From NCBI GenBank assembly GCA_964423205.1, contig CAYRDX010000043.1:1-38781 (forward strand): a stretch of DNA of 38,781 nucleotides. Direction: 5' to 3'. The position numbers were made by a program, and so were the translations under genes. Shown one piece after another: positions 23,710 through 31,836 of this stretch. The DNA comes from UBA6168 sp964423205. Lineage in GTDB: Bacteria > Bacteroidota > Bacteroidia > Chitinophagales > Saprospiraceae. The number at the start of each line of letters is the position of its first letter. Positions within the stretch are counted from its first letter, which is position 1. The notes below the pieces were generated by a model that was given only the letters and a program-made list of their open reading frames with translations, was not told the origin of the DNA and searched no databases.

Positions 23710-26271
23710 ATGAAAAACTACTCGACCTTACTTTTTATCGCTTTGTTACCTCTTTTGGGTACCAGTCAAAACGACTATTATTTCCCGAAGGGAGTAACTT
23801 TTGATGCATCCATTCCGTCACCTGAACAATTTCTGGGTTATCCCATTGGAGAATGGCATACCCGTGTGGACAAAATAGCTGCCTATTTTGAAAAACTGGC
23901 TTCTGTTTCCAACAAAGCGCAGTTTCAAATCATAGGCTACAGCACGGAACACAGGCCGCAGTTTGTACTGACCATCAGTGACCAGTCCAATCTTTCCAAA
24001 TTGGAGGACATCCGGCAGAAGCATCTATTGCTGGCACAGCCTTCTGCCAAGGTGGACAATATCGACCAAATGCCGGCCATATTGCTTCTTGGGTATGGAG
24101 TCCATGGCAATGAGCCTTCAAGTGCCGAGGCTGCCATGCTAACTGCCTACTATCTCATTGCGGAGCAAAGTCAGGAAACCGCTAATTTCCTGAAAAATGC
24201 CGTGATTCACATCGACCCGGTGTACAATCCCGATGGCCGCGACCGCCACAGCACCTGGGCCAATATGCACAAAGGTTTTCCTCCTGTGAGTGACCCACTC
24301 GACCGCGAACACAACGAAGTCTGGCCAGGCGGCCGAACCAACCACTATTGGTTCGACCTTAACCGCGACTGGTTTCCGCTGACGCAAGTGGAATCACAAA
24401 ACAGGGCAGCTTTTTACCACAAATGGTTGCCTAATGTAGCCACTGACTATCACGAAATGGGCACTAACGCCACTTACTTTTTTGAACCAACCAAACCCTA
24501 CAGCACCGAAAATCCGCTGGTGCCAAAAGCCAATTATGCTGAATTCACAGTGCTCTTTTCCAAATACTACATCAAAGCTCTGGACGATATTGGCTCGCTG
24601 TATTATGCGCGCGAATCTTTTGACAACATTTATCCGGGTTATGGCTCAGCCTATCCTGACCTGCAGGGCGGATTGGGTATTTTATTCGAGCAGGCCAGCT
24701 CGCGGGGTCATGTTCAGCGCTCCGAAACGGAAGATGTGACCTTTGCCTTTACCATAAGGAATCAAACACGCACGGGATTGGCCACAGTCAAAGCTGCAGT
24801 GGAAAACAGAGTCAAACTGTTGGAATACCAGCGCTCATTCTTCCAAACGGCCATAACAGAGGCAGAAAAAGGAAAAGCCAAAGCCTGGATTTTTGGCACT
24901 CCAGGTGACAGAACCAAGACTGTAAACTTCATTGAACTACTCAACCGCCATCAGATAAAGACCTATCGTTTGAAAACAGATTTATCTGCCAATGGAAAAT
25001 ACTACAAACAGGGTGAATACTTTGTCGTCCCCTCGGGACAGCCACAATACCGCATGGCGGCATCCATTTTCGAACCTTTTGGTACTCCCCGTGACAGCGT
25101 GTTTTACGATGCATCGGCTTGGGTCATAGCCATGGCCTATAATCTCGACTATGCGGCATTGAGTACAACTCCGGCCCTCGGAGACGAGGTCAAAGCACCC
25201 AATGTATTCCAGACAATAAAGACCGTTGAAAAAGCACCTTATGCCTGGCTGATGTCCTGGTCAGATATGGCTGCACCCATTGCCTTAAACCACCTTTTAC
25301 AAAACAAAGTAAATGTCAGCGTTGCTTTTAAGGCTTTTGCGGCTACAGTGAACGGCCGGAAGATGAACTTCGGAAATGGCTCGCTGCTCATACCCGTTGC
25401 TGACCAAAAGAAAAATGCAGACGAACTTTGGACACTGATTAAAGAAGCTTCAGCTAAGTCAGGTGTTGAGTTCCATGCTGTGTCGACTGGTGCCAGCATT
25501 GATGGACCAGATTTGGGCAGCCGGAACTTCCGACCGTTAGCACAACCTAAAGTGGCTATGCTGGTTGGAGAGGGTGTTTCTGGTTATGAGGCAGGGGAAG
25601 CATGGTACACTTTGGACAGGTTCGTGAATATACCGGTAGCAAAAGTGGACATGACCGATGCCGACAATATCAACTTTTACGATTACAACACTTTGGTATT
25701 GGTGAGCGGCAACTACCCTTGGGATGAAAAGCGCATCAATGCCCTGAAAGAGTGGGCAGCCGCAGGCAATACGCTGATAACCATGAGAACGGCCACCAGA
25801 TGGGCTATAGACAAAAAAATCGTCAATGAGAAATTGCGCCAGCCAGAAAAGGCAAAGGATACTACAGCAACCGTACGCCTCGACTATAGCACAGCCCCGG
25901 AAGTATTGGGAGCCAAACGCATTGGAGGCACTATCCTTCAAACAGATGTGGACATCACCAACCCTATAGGTTTTGGGTTGTCGAACCGCAGTGTTCCCGT
26001 TTATCGCAATCACGAAATTTTTGTCGAGCCAAGCCAGGGCAGGTTCAGCACCGTGGGCAAATACAGTGCTAACCCACTGCTCGATGGATATATTCACCCT
26101 GATAATAAAAAAATGGTGAGCAATTCCGCTTCCCTGCTGGTGAGCAAAATGGGTCGGGGCAGGGCAATTCTGTTTGTTGACAACCCCAATTTCAGAGGGT
26201 TCTGGCATGGAACTAACCGGCTATTTACCAATGCCTTGTTATTTGGGTCACTGATTTCAGTGCCTGAGTAA
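23710..26271 (+). CDS. Secreted M14 family zinc metallopeptidase
   Basis: An 853-residue exported carboxypeptidase-like enzyme. The frame opens at 23620, but those first codons are the 8-bp array; the ATG at 23710 precedes a signal peptide MKNYSTLLFIALLPLLGTSQ. Zn ligands are His132 and Glu135 in GYGVHGNEPSSAEA and His248 in TDYHEMGTN; the likely catalytic Glu327 is in GGLGILFEQASS. Other landmarks are DPVYNPDGRDRHS and HYWFDLNRDWFPL. The C-terminal half (about 520-700) contains a glutamine-amidotransferase-like Rossmann segment (VAMLVGEGVSGYEAGEAWYTL, TLVLVSGNYPW) that is common in these large Bacteroidota M14 proteins. Substrate unknown; peptidoglycan or protein scavenging are both possible. 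Confidence 0.93.
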   Translation: MKNYSTLLFIALLPLLGTSQNDYYFPKGVTFDASIPSPEQFLGYPIGEWHTRVDKIAAYFEKLASVSNKAQFQIIGYSTEHRPQFVLTISDQSNLSKLEDIRQKHLLLAQPSAKVDNIDQMPAILLLGYGVHGNEPSSAEAAMLTAYYLIAEQSQETANFLKNAVIHIDPVYNPDGRDRHSTWANMHKGFPPVSDPLDREHNEVWPGGRTNHYWFDLNRDWFPLTQVESQNRAAFYHKWLPNVATDYHEMGTNATYFFEPTKPYSTENPLVPKANYAEFTVLFSKYYIKALDDIGSLYYARESFDNIYPGYGSAYPDLQGGLGILFEQASSRGHVQRSETEDVTFAFTIRNQTRTGLATVKAAVENRVKLLEYQRSFFQTAITEAEKGKAKAWIFGTPGDRTKTVNFIELLNRHQIKTYRLKTDLSANGKYYKQGEYFVVPSGQPQYRMAASIFEPFGTPRDSVFYDASAWVIAMAYNLDYAALSTTPALGDEVKAPNVFQTIKTVEKAPYAWLMSWSDMAAPIALNHLLQNKVNVSVAFKAFAATVNGRKMNFGNGSLLIPVADQKKNADELWTLIKEASAKSGVEFHAVSTGASIDGPDLGSRNFRPLAQPKVAMLVGEGVSGYEAGEAWYTLDRFVNIPVAKVDMTDADNINFYDYNTLVLVSGNYPWDEKRINALKEWAAAGNTLITMRTATRWAIDKKIVNEKLRQPEKAKDTTATVRLDYSTAPEVLGAKRIGGTILQTDVDITNPIGFGLSNRSVPVYRNHEIFVEPSQGRFSTVGKYSANPLLDGYIHPDNKKMVSNSASLLVSKMGRGRAILFVDNPNFRGFWHGTNRLFTNALLFGSLISVPE

Positions 26272-26279
26272 GTTCTTTC

Positions 26280-26312
26280 AGAGGTGACATCTTTTTGAAA
26301 GGTGTCACCTCT
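26280..26312 (+). terminator. Hairpin after the M14 peptidase gene
   Basis: AGAGGTGACA (26280-26289) pairs with TGTCACCTCT (26303-26312), a 10-bp stem with a 13-nt loop, starting 9 nt after the stop codon. No T tract follows, so it may be a terminator, a processing or an mRNA-stabilising hairpin. Confidence 0.5.
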
Positions 26313-26327
26313 ATACCTCACTTAAAG

Positions 26328-27497
26328 ATGTCTATTTCAAGAACTTACGCCGTACTTTACCTGCTGCTAATCACAATTGCAGCAATTGGCCAGGAAGAAA
26401 CCGAACCAAAAGTTGAATTCAAAGGCTACCTGAAAAGTCTGGGGTCCACCTATTTTCTGAAACTACCCATTTTCCCGGAAAGCCAGATGTTCACTGACCA
26501 GTTACTGCACAACCGGCTAAATTTTAAATGGTATCCTTCGGAAAATATTACCCTCTATGCTGAATTGAGAAACCGCTTGTTTTGGGGCGATCAGGTAAGA
26601 CTCAACCCCAACTACCTCGATGAAGTGAACAGGGGTAGTGATAATTTTTTCGATTGGTCTGTGGGCAAGTATGACAAAAAGGGATATGCTCTTCATGCCA
26701 ATCTGGATCGCTTTTATGGCGAATGGACCAAAGGCCAATGGGAGGTAAGACTTGGTCGGCAGCGTGTGAACTGGGGCATCAGCACCACCTGGAACCCGAA
26801 TGACATTTTCAATGCTTACAATTTTACGGACTTCGATTATGAAGAAAGACCAGGCAGTGATGCGTTGCGCATCAGGCGTTACACCGGTGTGACTTCCAGT
26901 ATTGAAATCGCAGTAAAAGCTGCCAACGATTGGGAAAAAGTAACTGCCGCCATGCTGGGTAAATTTCACCTCGGCACTTACGACCTTCAGGTATTGGCAG
27001 GGGTGAACGAAAACTTCATCGTGGCAGGAGGGGGTTGGGCCGGCAATTTGGGCAATGCAAGTTTCAAGGGAGAATTATCGTCCTTCTTTCCACTGGCAGA
27101 TGGGGACAAAACCAGCGTCTCCTTATCCATGGGCATCGATTATACGCTTTCTAACCAGATGTACTTAAGTGGGGGATTTTTATACACCTCCACCGGAACA
27201 ACCGGAAATACCAATCAAAGCATATTCGAATCCGACCTCTCTGCCCGCCAGCTCTTCCCCTATCGCTGGGCCACTTTGGCAACAGTGATGTACCCTATCA
27301 CTCCATTGGTCAATTCTGCTTTCATAGTACTGTATAGTCCGGGCGAAGCCAACATGCTCTTCCTGAACCCCACCCTTTCAGCATCCATCGCCCAAAACTG
27401 GGATGTTGACCTTGTGGGTCAAATCGTCTTTCAAAAACAGGAAAAATATGAAAGTCCGGTACAGGCGGGGTTTGTAAGGGTGAAATGGAGTTTTTAA
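26328..27497 (+). CDS. Outer-membrane beta-barrel protein, unknown function
   Basis: A 389-residue protein with a signal peptide (MSISRTYAVLYLLLITIAAIG) followed by alternating amphipathic strands rich in aromatic residues and ending in WSF, the C-terminal Phe of outer-membrane barrels. Segments such as GEWTKGQWEVRLGRQRVNWGISTTWNPNDIFNAYNF resemble porin-like or capsule-related barrel proteins of Bacteroidota. No specific family was recognised. The ATG at 26328 is preferred over TTG at 26295, which would break the signal peptide. Confidence 0.75.
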   Translation: MSISRTYAVLYLLLITIAAIGQEETEPKVEFKGYLKSLGSTYFLKLPIFPESQMFTDQLLHNRLNFKWYPSENITLYAELRNRLFWGDQVRLNPNYLDEVNRGSDNFFDWSVGKYDKKGYALHANLDRFYGEWTKGQWEVRLGRQRVNWGISTTWNPNDIFNAYNFTDFDYEERPGSDALRIRRYTGVTSSIEIAVKAANDWEKVTAAMLGKFHLGTYDLQVLAGVNENFIVAGGGWAGNLGNASFKGELSSFFPLADGDKTSVSLSMGIDYTLSNQMYLSGGFLYTSTGTTGNTNQSIFESDLSARQLFPYRWATLATVMYPITPLVNSAFIVLYSPGEANMLFLNPTLSASIAQNWDVDLVGQIVFQKQEKYESPVQAGFVRVKWSF

Positions 27498-27506
27498 TGT
27501 TGTTTG

Positions 27507-27522
27507 CCCCGAGTACTCGGGG
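27507..27522. repeat. 16-bp palindrome CCCCGAGTACTCGGGG, copy 3
   Basis: Identical to the copies at 18216 and 23416. It starts 9 nt after the stop codon of the barrel protein gene. Confidence 0.95.
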
Positions 27523-27523
27523 T

Positions 27524-27554
27524 GAATTGTTTGAGTTGTTTGAGTTGTTTGAAG
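27524..27554 (+). repeat. TTGTTTGAG 9-bp array
   Basis: Three tandem TTGTTTGAG/A units directly behind the third palindrome. It is shorter than the other arrays and has a 9-bp period, a multiple of 3, unlike the 7- and 8-bp arrays. Confidence 0.85.
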
Positions 27555-27560
27555 GAATTC

Positions 27561-27625
27561 TCTGGTTCTTGCGGTACTTCATTTGCGTTTTCTGCGGATA
27601 AATCAGCGAAATCTGCGGGAAACAT
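27561..27625 (+). other. Low-complexity spacer, TCAGCGAAATCTGCGG type
   Basis: The stretch contains TTTGCGTTTTCTGCGG, then ATAAATCAGCGAAATCTGCG and GGAAA, with an irregular period of about 8-9 nt. It is not coding. It appears to be another member of the short-unit repeat classes in intergenic DNA here. Confidence 0.4.
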
Positions 27626-27676
27626 TTCAAAGGCGTTGAGGATTCTGTTTATTTGTGAAACTACAAATCCAAGCCA

Positions 27677-28312
27677 ATGAATATAACCGTATTCGGTGCG
27701 ACCGGTAAAGCTGGAAGGCAAATAGTGGAACTGGCTCTGTTGCGCGATGTCAAGGTCAGGGCCTTTTCGCCTAATGTCTATGAAGAGTTCCTGCACGAAC
27801 GTCCCAATCTCGAACTGATTAAGGGATATGTGTTTCACGAAGACGACCTGGAATTTGCCTTGCAGGACTGCGATGCAGTGCTGTCGGCACTGGGTGGAGC
27901 CACCGATGGTTTCGACAAAACCAGGTCGTTGGGAATAAAAAAGATAATTGCTGCGATGAAAAAATCGGGCGTCAAACGCATCATCGCTATCGGCAGCACC
28001 AGTGTGCTGAACCACGATGAAGAAACCCTGATTTTTCAAAGTACGGATTTTCCGCAAGACCAGATTCCACTGGCCATCGAACATTACAAGACATGGAAAC
28101 ACCTGGAAGCATCCGGCCTGGATTGGACCTTCGTGTGCCCGCAATTTATCTCACAGGCAGAATTCACGGGACTTTACATTACCCGTAAAGATTACCCCCC
28201 TTCCGGAGTGCATGAAATAAAAGGCGGTGACTTAGCCGATTTCATGCTCAAAGAAATAACGAGCATGAACTACCTGCATGCCAGAGTGGGTATAGCCAAC
28301 GCTCACCTATAA
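27677..28312 (+). CDS. NAD(P)H-binding protein, NmrA/atypical SDR family
   Basis: A 211-residue Rossmann protein. The dinucleotide-binding motif GATGKAGRQIV is at residues 7-17, CDAVLSALGG and VKRIIAIGSTSVL are the next two beta-strand ends, and EHYKTWKHLEASGLDWTFVCPQFI contains the family's Tyr-x-x-x-Lys-like helix (HYKTWKHLE). Such proteins are reductases or redox/stress-linked NAD(P) sensors; the substrate cannot be predicted. It lies 22 nt before the M24 peptidase gene and probably shares its transcript. Confidence 0.87.
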   Translation: MNITVFGATGKAGRQIVELALLRDVKVRAFSPNVYEEFLHERPNLELIKGYVFHEDDLEFALQDCDAVLSALGGATDGFDKTRSLGIKKIIAAMKKSGVKRIIAIGSTSVLNHDEETLIFQSTDFPQDQIPLAIEHYKTWKHLEASGLDWTFVCPQFISQAEFTGLYITRKDYPPSGVHEIKGGDLADFMLKEITSMNYLHARVGIANAHL

Positions 28313-28334
28313 TCTCTTGTAAATAAACTACTTT

Positions 28335-29669
28335 ATGCGACTTCACATCTCTTGTATTCTGCTTTTATTAGGTCTGTACGCATCTGCACAATCCATCCTA
28401 CCCGGAATACTGAACGAACGGGATAGGGCCAAAATGGTGGATGAAATACTCGCTGACCGGCTCGATAACCTGTTGCCTGAGTTGATGATGCGGCAGGGAG
28501 TCGATATGTGGGTGCTCATTTCCCAGGAATACAATGAAGACCCCGTTATGAAAACCATACTCCCCAGCACCTGGCTTTCTGCAAGACGACGCACCATCAT
28601 GGTTTTCTTCGACCCCGGGGACGGAAATGCATTTGAGAAAGTAGCTATTGCCCGTTATGACGTGGGCAAGCTATTGAAAGGAGAGTGGAATATTGATGTT
28701 TATCCCGACCAATGGGAAGCACTGATGAACCTTATTGAAAAAAAGAACCCGAAAAAGATTGGCATCAATACCTCTGAAAACTTCGCACTCGCCGATGGCC
28801 TTACCCATTCAGAGTATGAGGCATTCATGAAAAAATTGCCAAAAAAATTCAAAATCAAAGTCGTGTCAGCTGAAAAGCTGGCTATCTCCTGGCTGGAAAC
28901 ACGCACCACAAAAGAGCTGCAGCTTTATCCTATGATTTGCCGCATGGGACATACCATATTACAGGAAGGTCTTTCTGAAAAGGTAATTCATCCGGGAATA
29001 ACCACTACAGATGATGTGGTTTGGTGGCTTCGCCAACGGGTTACAGAACTTGGCCTGGATACATGGTTCCATCCCTCAGTTTCCGTTCAGCGGGCTGACA
29101 TGGGCAATAATGAGTTCCTGCGTTCTTTTTCGAGACGACCGGATGGGGATGTCATACTGCCCGGAGACCTGCTGCATGTGGATTTCGGAATCACTTACCT
29201 GCGCCTGAATACGGACCAGCAACAACATTTTTATGTTCTGAAGCCTGGAGAAACAGATGTACCTGAGGGCTTAAAAAAGGCTTTTAAAAATGGAAACCGG
29301 CTGCAGGATATTCTTACTTCCCAATTTACCGAAGGCAAATCAGGAAATGAAATACTCGCCTCAGCTTTGAAGCAGGCAAAGGAAGAAGGAATTCAGGGTA
29401 GTATTTACACACATCCGATTGGGCTGCATGGCCATGCCGCCGGGCCAACTATAGGACTGTGGGACCAGCAACAAGGAGTGCCCGGAAGGGGTGATTATCC
29501 TCTTTTCAATAACACAGCACATTCCATAGAGCTGTTTGCAGCGACAGAAGTGCCAGAATGGGGAAAGCTCGTGCGAATTATGCTGGAGGAAAATGGGGTA
29601 TTTCAAAACGGCAAATTCTGGTACCTGGATGGCAGACAAACAGAAATACTCACCATACCCAGAAATTAA
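28335..29669 (+). CDS. Secreted M24 family metallopeptidase (Xaa-Pro aminopeptidase-like)
   Basis: A 444-residue protein with a signal peptide (MRLHISCILLLLGLYASAQ). An N-terminal creatinase-like domain (about 25-185) is followed by a pita-bread domain. Candidate metal ligands are Asp283 (HVDFG), Asp294 (LNTDQQQ), a His in THPIGLHGHAAGP (about 360-365), Glu399 (HSIELFA) and a Glu in RIMLEEN (418/419). The order agrees with M24B peptidases, though DFG...D spacing and the His motif are not canonical, so activity as a true proline peptidase is not certain. It ends the plus-strand block and faces the GT2 gene. Confidence 0.88.
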   Translation: MRLHISCILLLLGLYASAQSILPGILNERDRAKMVDEILADRLDNLLPELMMRQGVDMWVLISQEYNEDPVMKTILPSTWLSARRRTIMVFFDPGDGNAFEKVAIARYDVGKLLKGEWNIDVYPDQWEALMNLIEKKNPKKIGINTSENFALADGLTHSEYEAFMKKLPKKFKIKVVSAEKLAISWLETRTTKELQLYPMICRMGHTILQEGLSEKVIHPGITTTDDVVWWLRQRVTELGLDTWFHPSVSVQRADMGNNEFLRSFSRRPDGDVILPGDLLHVDFGITYLRLNTDQQQHFYVLKPGETDVPEGLKKAFKNGNRLQDILTSQFTEGKSGNEILASALKQAKEEGIQGSIYTHPIGLHGHAAGPTIGLWDQQQGVPGRGDYPLFNNTAHSIELFAATEVPEWGKLVRIMLEENGVFQNGKFWYLDGRQTEILTIPRN

Positions 29670-29672
29670 GCG

Positions 29673-29695
29673 GTCAGTTATTCAACCTAACTGGC
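29673..29695. terminator. Weak hairpin between convergent M24 and GT2 genes
   Basis: GTCAGTTA (29673-29680) pairs with TAACTGGC (29688-29695), 8 bp with one G-T wobble and a 7-nt loop. No T tract on either side. It is the only structure in the 43-nt convergent gap. Confidence 0.35.
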
Positions 29696-29712
29696 ATTAG
29701 CCATTAATACAA

Positions 29713-30657
29713 TCATGACTTTGGCACATTGGAATCCTCGATGATGTACAGAGGCCGGTTGATGGTATTCTTATTGATGCGGCTGATGTACTCTCCAATC
29801 ACTCCAATAGAAATGAGTTGAACACCTCCAAGGAAAACAACACTGATCACTATGGACGACCATCCTGTGATAGTTGAATGCAGAATGTAGTGGTCATACA
29901 GGACGTAAAGTATGATGAGAAATGCCACGAAGGAGAAAAAGAAACCCAACATGCTGACCATTAGCAGCGGTTTATCGGAAAAACTGGTGATGCCATCCAT
30001 GGCAAAGTGCAGCATTTTGAAAAAGGAATAACCCGTTTTACCATGTTTGCGCTCATCCCGGTCGAACATGACAAAAGTCTGTCTGAATCCCAGCCATGCA
30101 ATCTGTCCCCTGAGGAACTTGTTTTGTTCCGTCATTTGTTTGAGGTAGTCCACCACTTTTCTGTCCATGAGCCTGTAGTCGCCGGTATCCACTGGGATAT
30201 CAATGGCTGTTATGCGTTTCAGAATGCGGTAAAACAGTTTGGCAGTGAATTTCTTGAAGAAGGTTTCACCTTTGCGTTGTGAGCGCTTGGCGTACACGAC
30301 ATCGTACCCTTCCTGATAACGCTGGTACATCTCCGGTATGATCTCGGGAGGGTCTTGTAAGTCGCCATCAATGATGACCACTACTTTGCCGCGACAATTA
30401 TCGAGCCCGGCAGTTACTGCTATCTGATGCCCGAAATTCCGGCTGAAATTGATGAAAAAAACCCGCTGGTCTTCAGCCGTAAGCTTTTTCAATTCACTCA
30501 GAGAGTCGTCCTTGCTTCCATCATTGACAAAAATGAGTTCGTAGTTTTCACTTACCTGTACGACGGACTCTTTCAGCCGACGGTGAAGTTCAGCAATAAT
30601 GAGTTGCTCATTGAAAATAGGCACAACGACCGAAATATCAGGTATTCTCTTTTCCAT
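29713..30657 (-). CDS. Family 2 glycosyltransferase (GtrB/DPM1-like, membrane-anchored)
   Basis: A 314-residue protein with the GT-A fold: ISVVVPIFNEQ, FVNDGSKDDS, then the metal-binding DGDLQDPPEII and the DTGDYRLMDRKV acceptor-loop motif. Two C-terminal transmembrane segments (about 228-252 and 262-288) follow. This architecture is that of polyprenyl-phosphate glycosyltransferases such as GtrB, which load a sugar onto undecaprenyl phosphate for transfer by GT-C enzymes. A GT-C/TPR gene lies 2 kb upstream on the same strand and could use such a donor; that link is inference. Confidence 0.93.
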   Translation of the reverse strand: MEKRIPDISVVVPIFNEQLIIAELHRRLKESVVQVSENYELIFVNDGSKDDSLSELKKLTAEDQRVFFINFSRNFGHQIAVTAGLDNCRGKVVVIIDGDLQDPPEIIPEMYQRYQEGYDVVYAKRSQRKGETFFKKFTAKLFYRILKRITAIDIPVDTGDYRLMDRKVVDYLKQMTEQNKFLRGQIAWLGFRQTFVMFDRDERKHGKTGYSFFKMLHFAMDGITSFSDKPLLMVSMLGFFFSFVAFLIILYVLYDHYILHSTITGWSSIVISVVFLGGVQLISIGVIGEYISRINKNTINRPLYIIEDSNVPKS

Positions 30658-30717
30658 TGGATGTTCTTTCGCCCTTTTGAACTCAATTATACTGAATTTC
30701 CGGGGTTTGGTTACTTT

Positions 30718-30757
30718 GGCGGTGCAACGGTTCAGCGGTTCAGCGGTGCATTGGTTT
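30718..30757 (-). repeat. ACCGCTGA 8-bp array upstream of the GT2 gene
   Basis: On the minus strand: GCACCGCTGA, ACCGCTGA, ACCGTTGC, ACCGCC. It is the same motif family as the ACCGCTAC array in front of the M14 gene, again on the gene's own strand and upstream of the start (about 60 nt). Confidence 0.82.
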
Positions 30758-30818
30758 TGGGGGCTGTTACGCAGAGGTTAAAGTCCACAGTCTTCAGTCC
30801 GCAGTTTACCCCTAAGGT

Positions 30819-30936
30819 CTTCATCCCTCATTCCTCATCCCTCATCCCTCATCCCTTCAGGGTCTTCATCCCTCATCCCTCATTCCTCATCCTTCATCCC
30901 TCATACCTTCAGTCATTCAATCCTTCAATCCTTGTA
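30819..30936 (-). repeat. GGGATGA/GATTGAAGG array downstream of the papain-fold gene
   Basis: On the minus strand it starts shortly after the stop of the papain-fold gene as GATTGAAGGATTGAATG, passes into GGGATGA/GGAATGA 7-bp units, is broken by AAGACCCTGAAGG, and resumes with GGGATGA. It is purine-rich on the coding strand, with a TGA in nearly every unit. Confidence 0.92.
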
Positions 30937-30938
30937 GT

Positions 30939-31751
30939 CTATTGTGGCACCATTACAAAACCATTCTGCGCCATTTTACCAAAATCGCTGAAATCCACCC
31001 AAAGGTATCCGTCAATCCCCCATTCCCTGCTCCATGAACTTTGTATTTCGAATGCTTCCAGGTCGAGGTTATAACTGACAACCAAAAAAGAAAAAGTCTT
31101 GTTGAAGGGCTCTCCAATGGAAGTCCAGAACTTGGTATTGGTGATTTTTTCAAAACCTTCCGGCACCTGCATTTCCACAACAACAGGATTGCCACGCATA
31201 AGCGCCTTCTGTACTTCAAAAACTTTGCTTTTTTCCCTGCTGGCAGTATTAAAAATCTGCAGGTAGTTGGCCAGCTTAAACACCATTGGCGATGACAGAT
31301 TCTTAGGAATCTCCAGAGATCCATAAGGCACCACATCAGCACTGACCGTGCCATCGGTGACCAGCAGCCGCAATGCATTTCTTATATCAGTTCTCGACTC
31401 TTTGTTGAGCTGCAGGTTGATGTATTCTGGGCTGAGATTCACTTTATAGTTCTTTTCAAAGTTGGAATAAAATTCCAGGCATGATGCCAGCGTAAAAGCA
31501 AAACCAATGGCAGGGCTAGCCTTGCGAGGGGGCATCATGTAGGTTTTGACACTTTGGAGGTTGACCATAGTTTTAGCATTAGAGCCCAGACCGGGCATGG
31601 TAACCATCATCAAATCGATCAGTTCCGGACTGCTTATTCCTATTGCAACGCCTTTTACTGTAAAATGTGGCTTGTGTTGTTCTTCCTGGGCAAGAGTAGT
31701 TTGGAGAACAGCCATAAAGGTGACAAACAAAATTACTATTCGGGATTTCAT
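30939..31751 (-). CDS. Secreted papain-fold (C1-like) protein lacking all catalytic residues
   Basis: A 270-residue protein with a signal peptide (MKSRIVILFVTFMAVLQTTLAQ; the ATG at 31751 is chosen over TTG at 31787). The C1 peptidase layout is recognisable: SPAIGFAFTLASCLEFY (79-95) corresponds to GSCWAFA...LE, LSPEYINLQ to LSEQYLVD, ALMRGNPVVVEMQV to the AL..GPV..A strand, and FSFLVVSYNLDLEAFEIQSSWSREWGIDGYLWV to HAVLLVGY...NSWGTSWGDNGYFWI. In my manual alignment the catalytic Cys is Gly83, the His is Phe (about 220) and the Asn of NSWG is Ser238. The fold seems kept and the activity lost. Function unknown, possibly binding. Confidence 0.75.
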   Translation of the reverse strand: MKSRIVILFVTFMAVLQTTLAQEEQHKPHFTVKGVAIGISSPELIDLMMVTMPGLGSNAKTMVNLQSVKTYMMPPRKASPAIGFAFTLASCLEFYSNFEKNYKVNLSPEYINLQLNKESRTDIRNALRLLVTDGTVSADVVPYGSLEIPKNLSSPMVFKLANYLQIFNTASREKSKVFEVQKALMRGNPVVVEMQVPEGFEKITNTKFWTSIGEPFNKTFSFLVVSYNLDLEAFEIQSSWSREWGIDGYLWVDFSDFGKMAQNGFVMVPQ

Positions 31752-31836
31752 ATCGGTATTTGGTTGGTGAATGCCTGGGCAATACAACGAATCCGCAGGT
31801 GAATTTATTTAAAAGTCAGCGCTAACTAATGATTAT

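Noticed and set aside
25537..26208. 223-codon minus-strand frame
   Set aside because: Shadow of the M14 peptidase gene; Cys/His-rich composition typical of an antisense frame, no domain.
27494..28144. 216-codon minus-strand frame
   Set aside because: Antisense of the NAD(P)-binding protein gene, which has a clear Rossmann motif and proper start.
30427..31074. 215-codon plus-strand frame with HPSSLIPHP repeats
   Set aside because: Runs antisense through GT2, then through the GGGATGA array, then into the papain-fold gene; not a gene.
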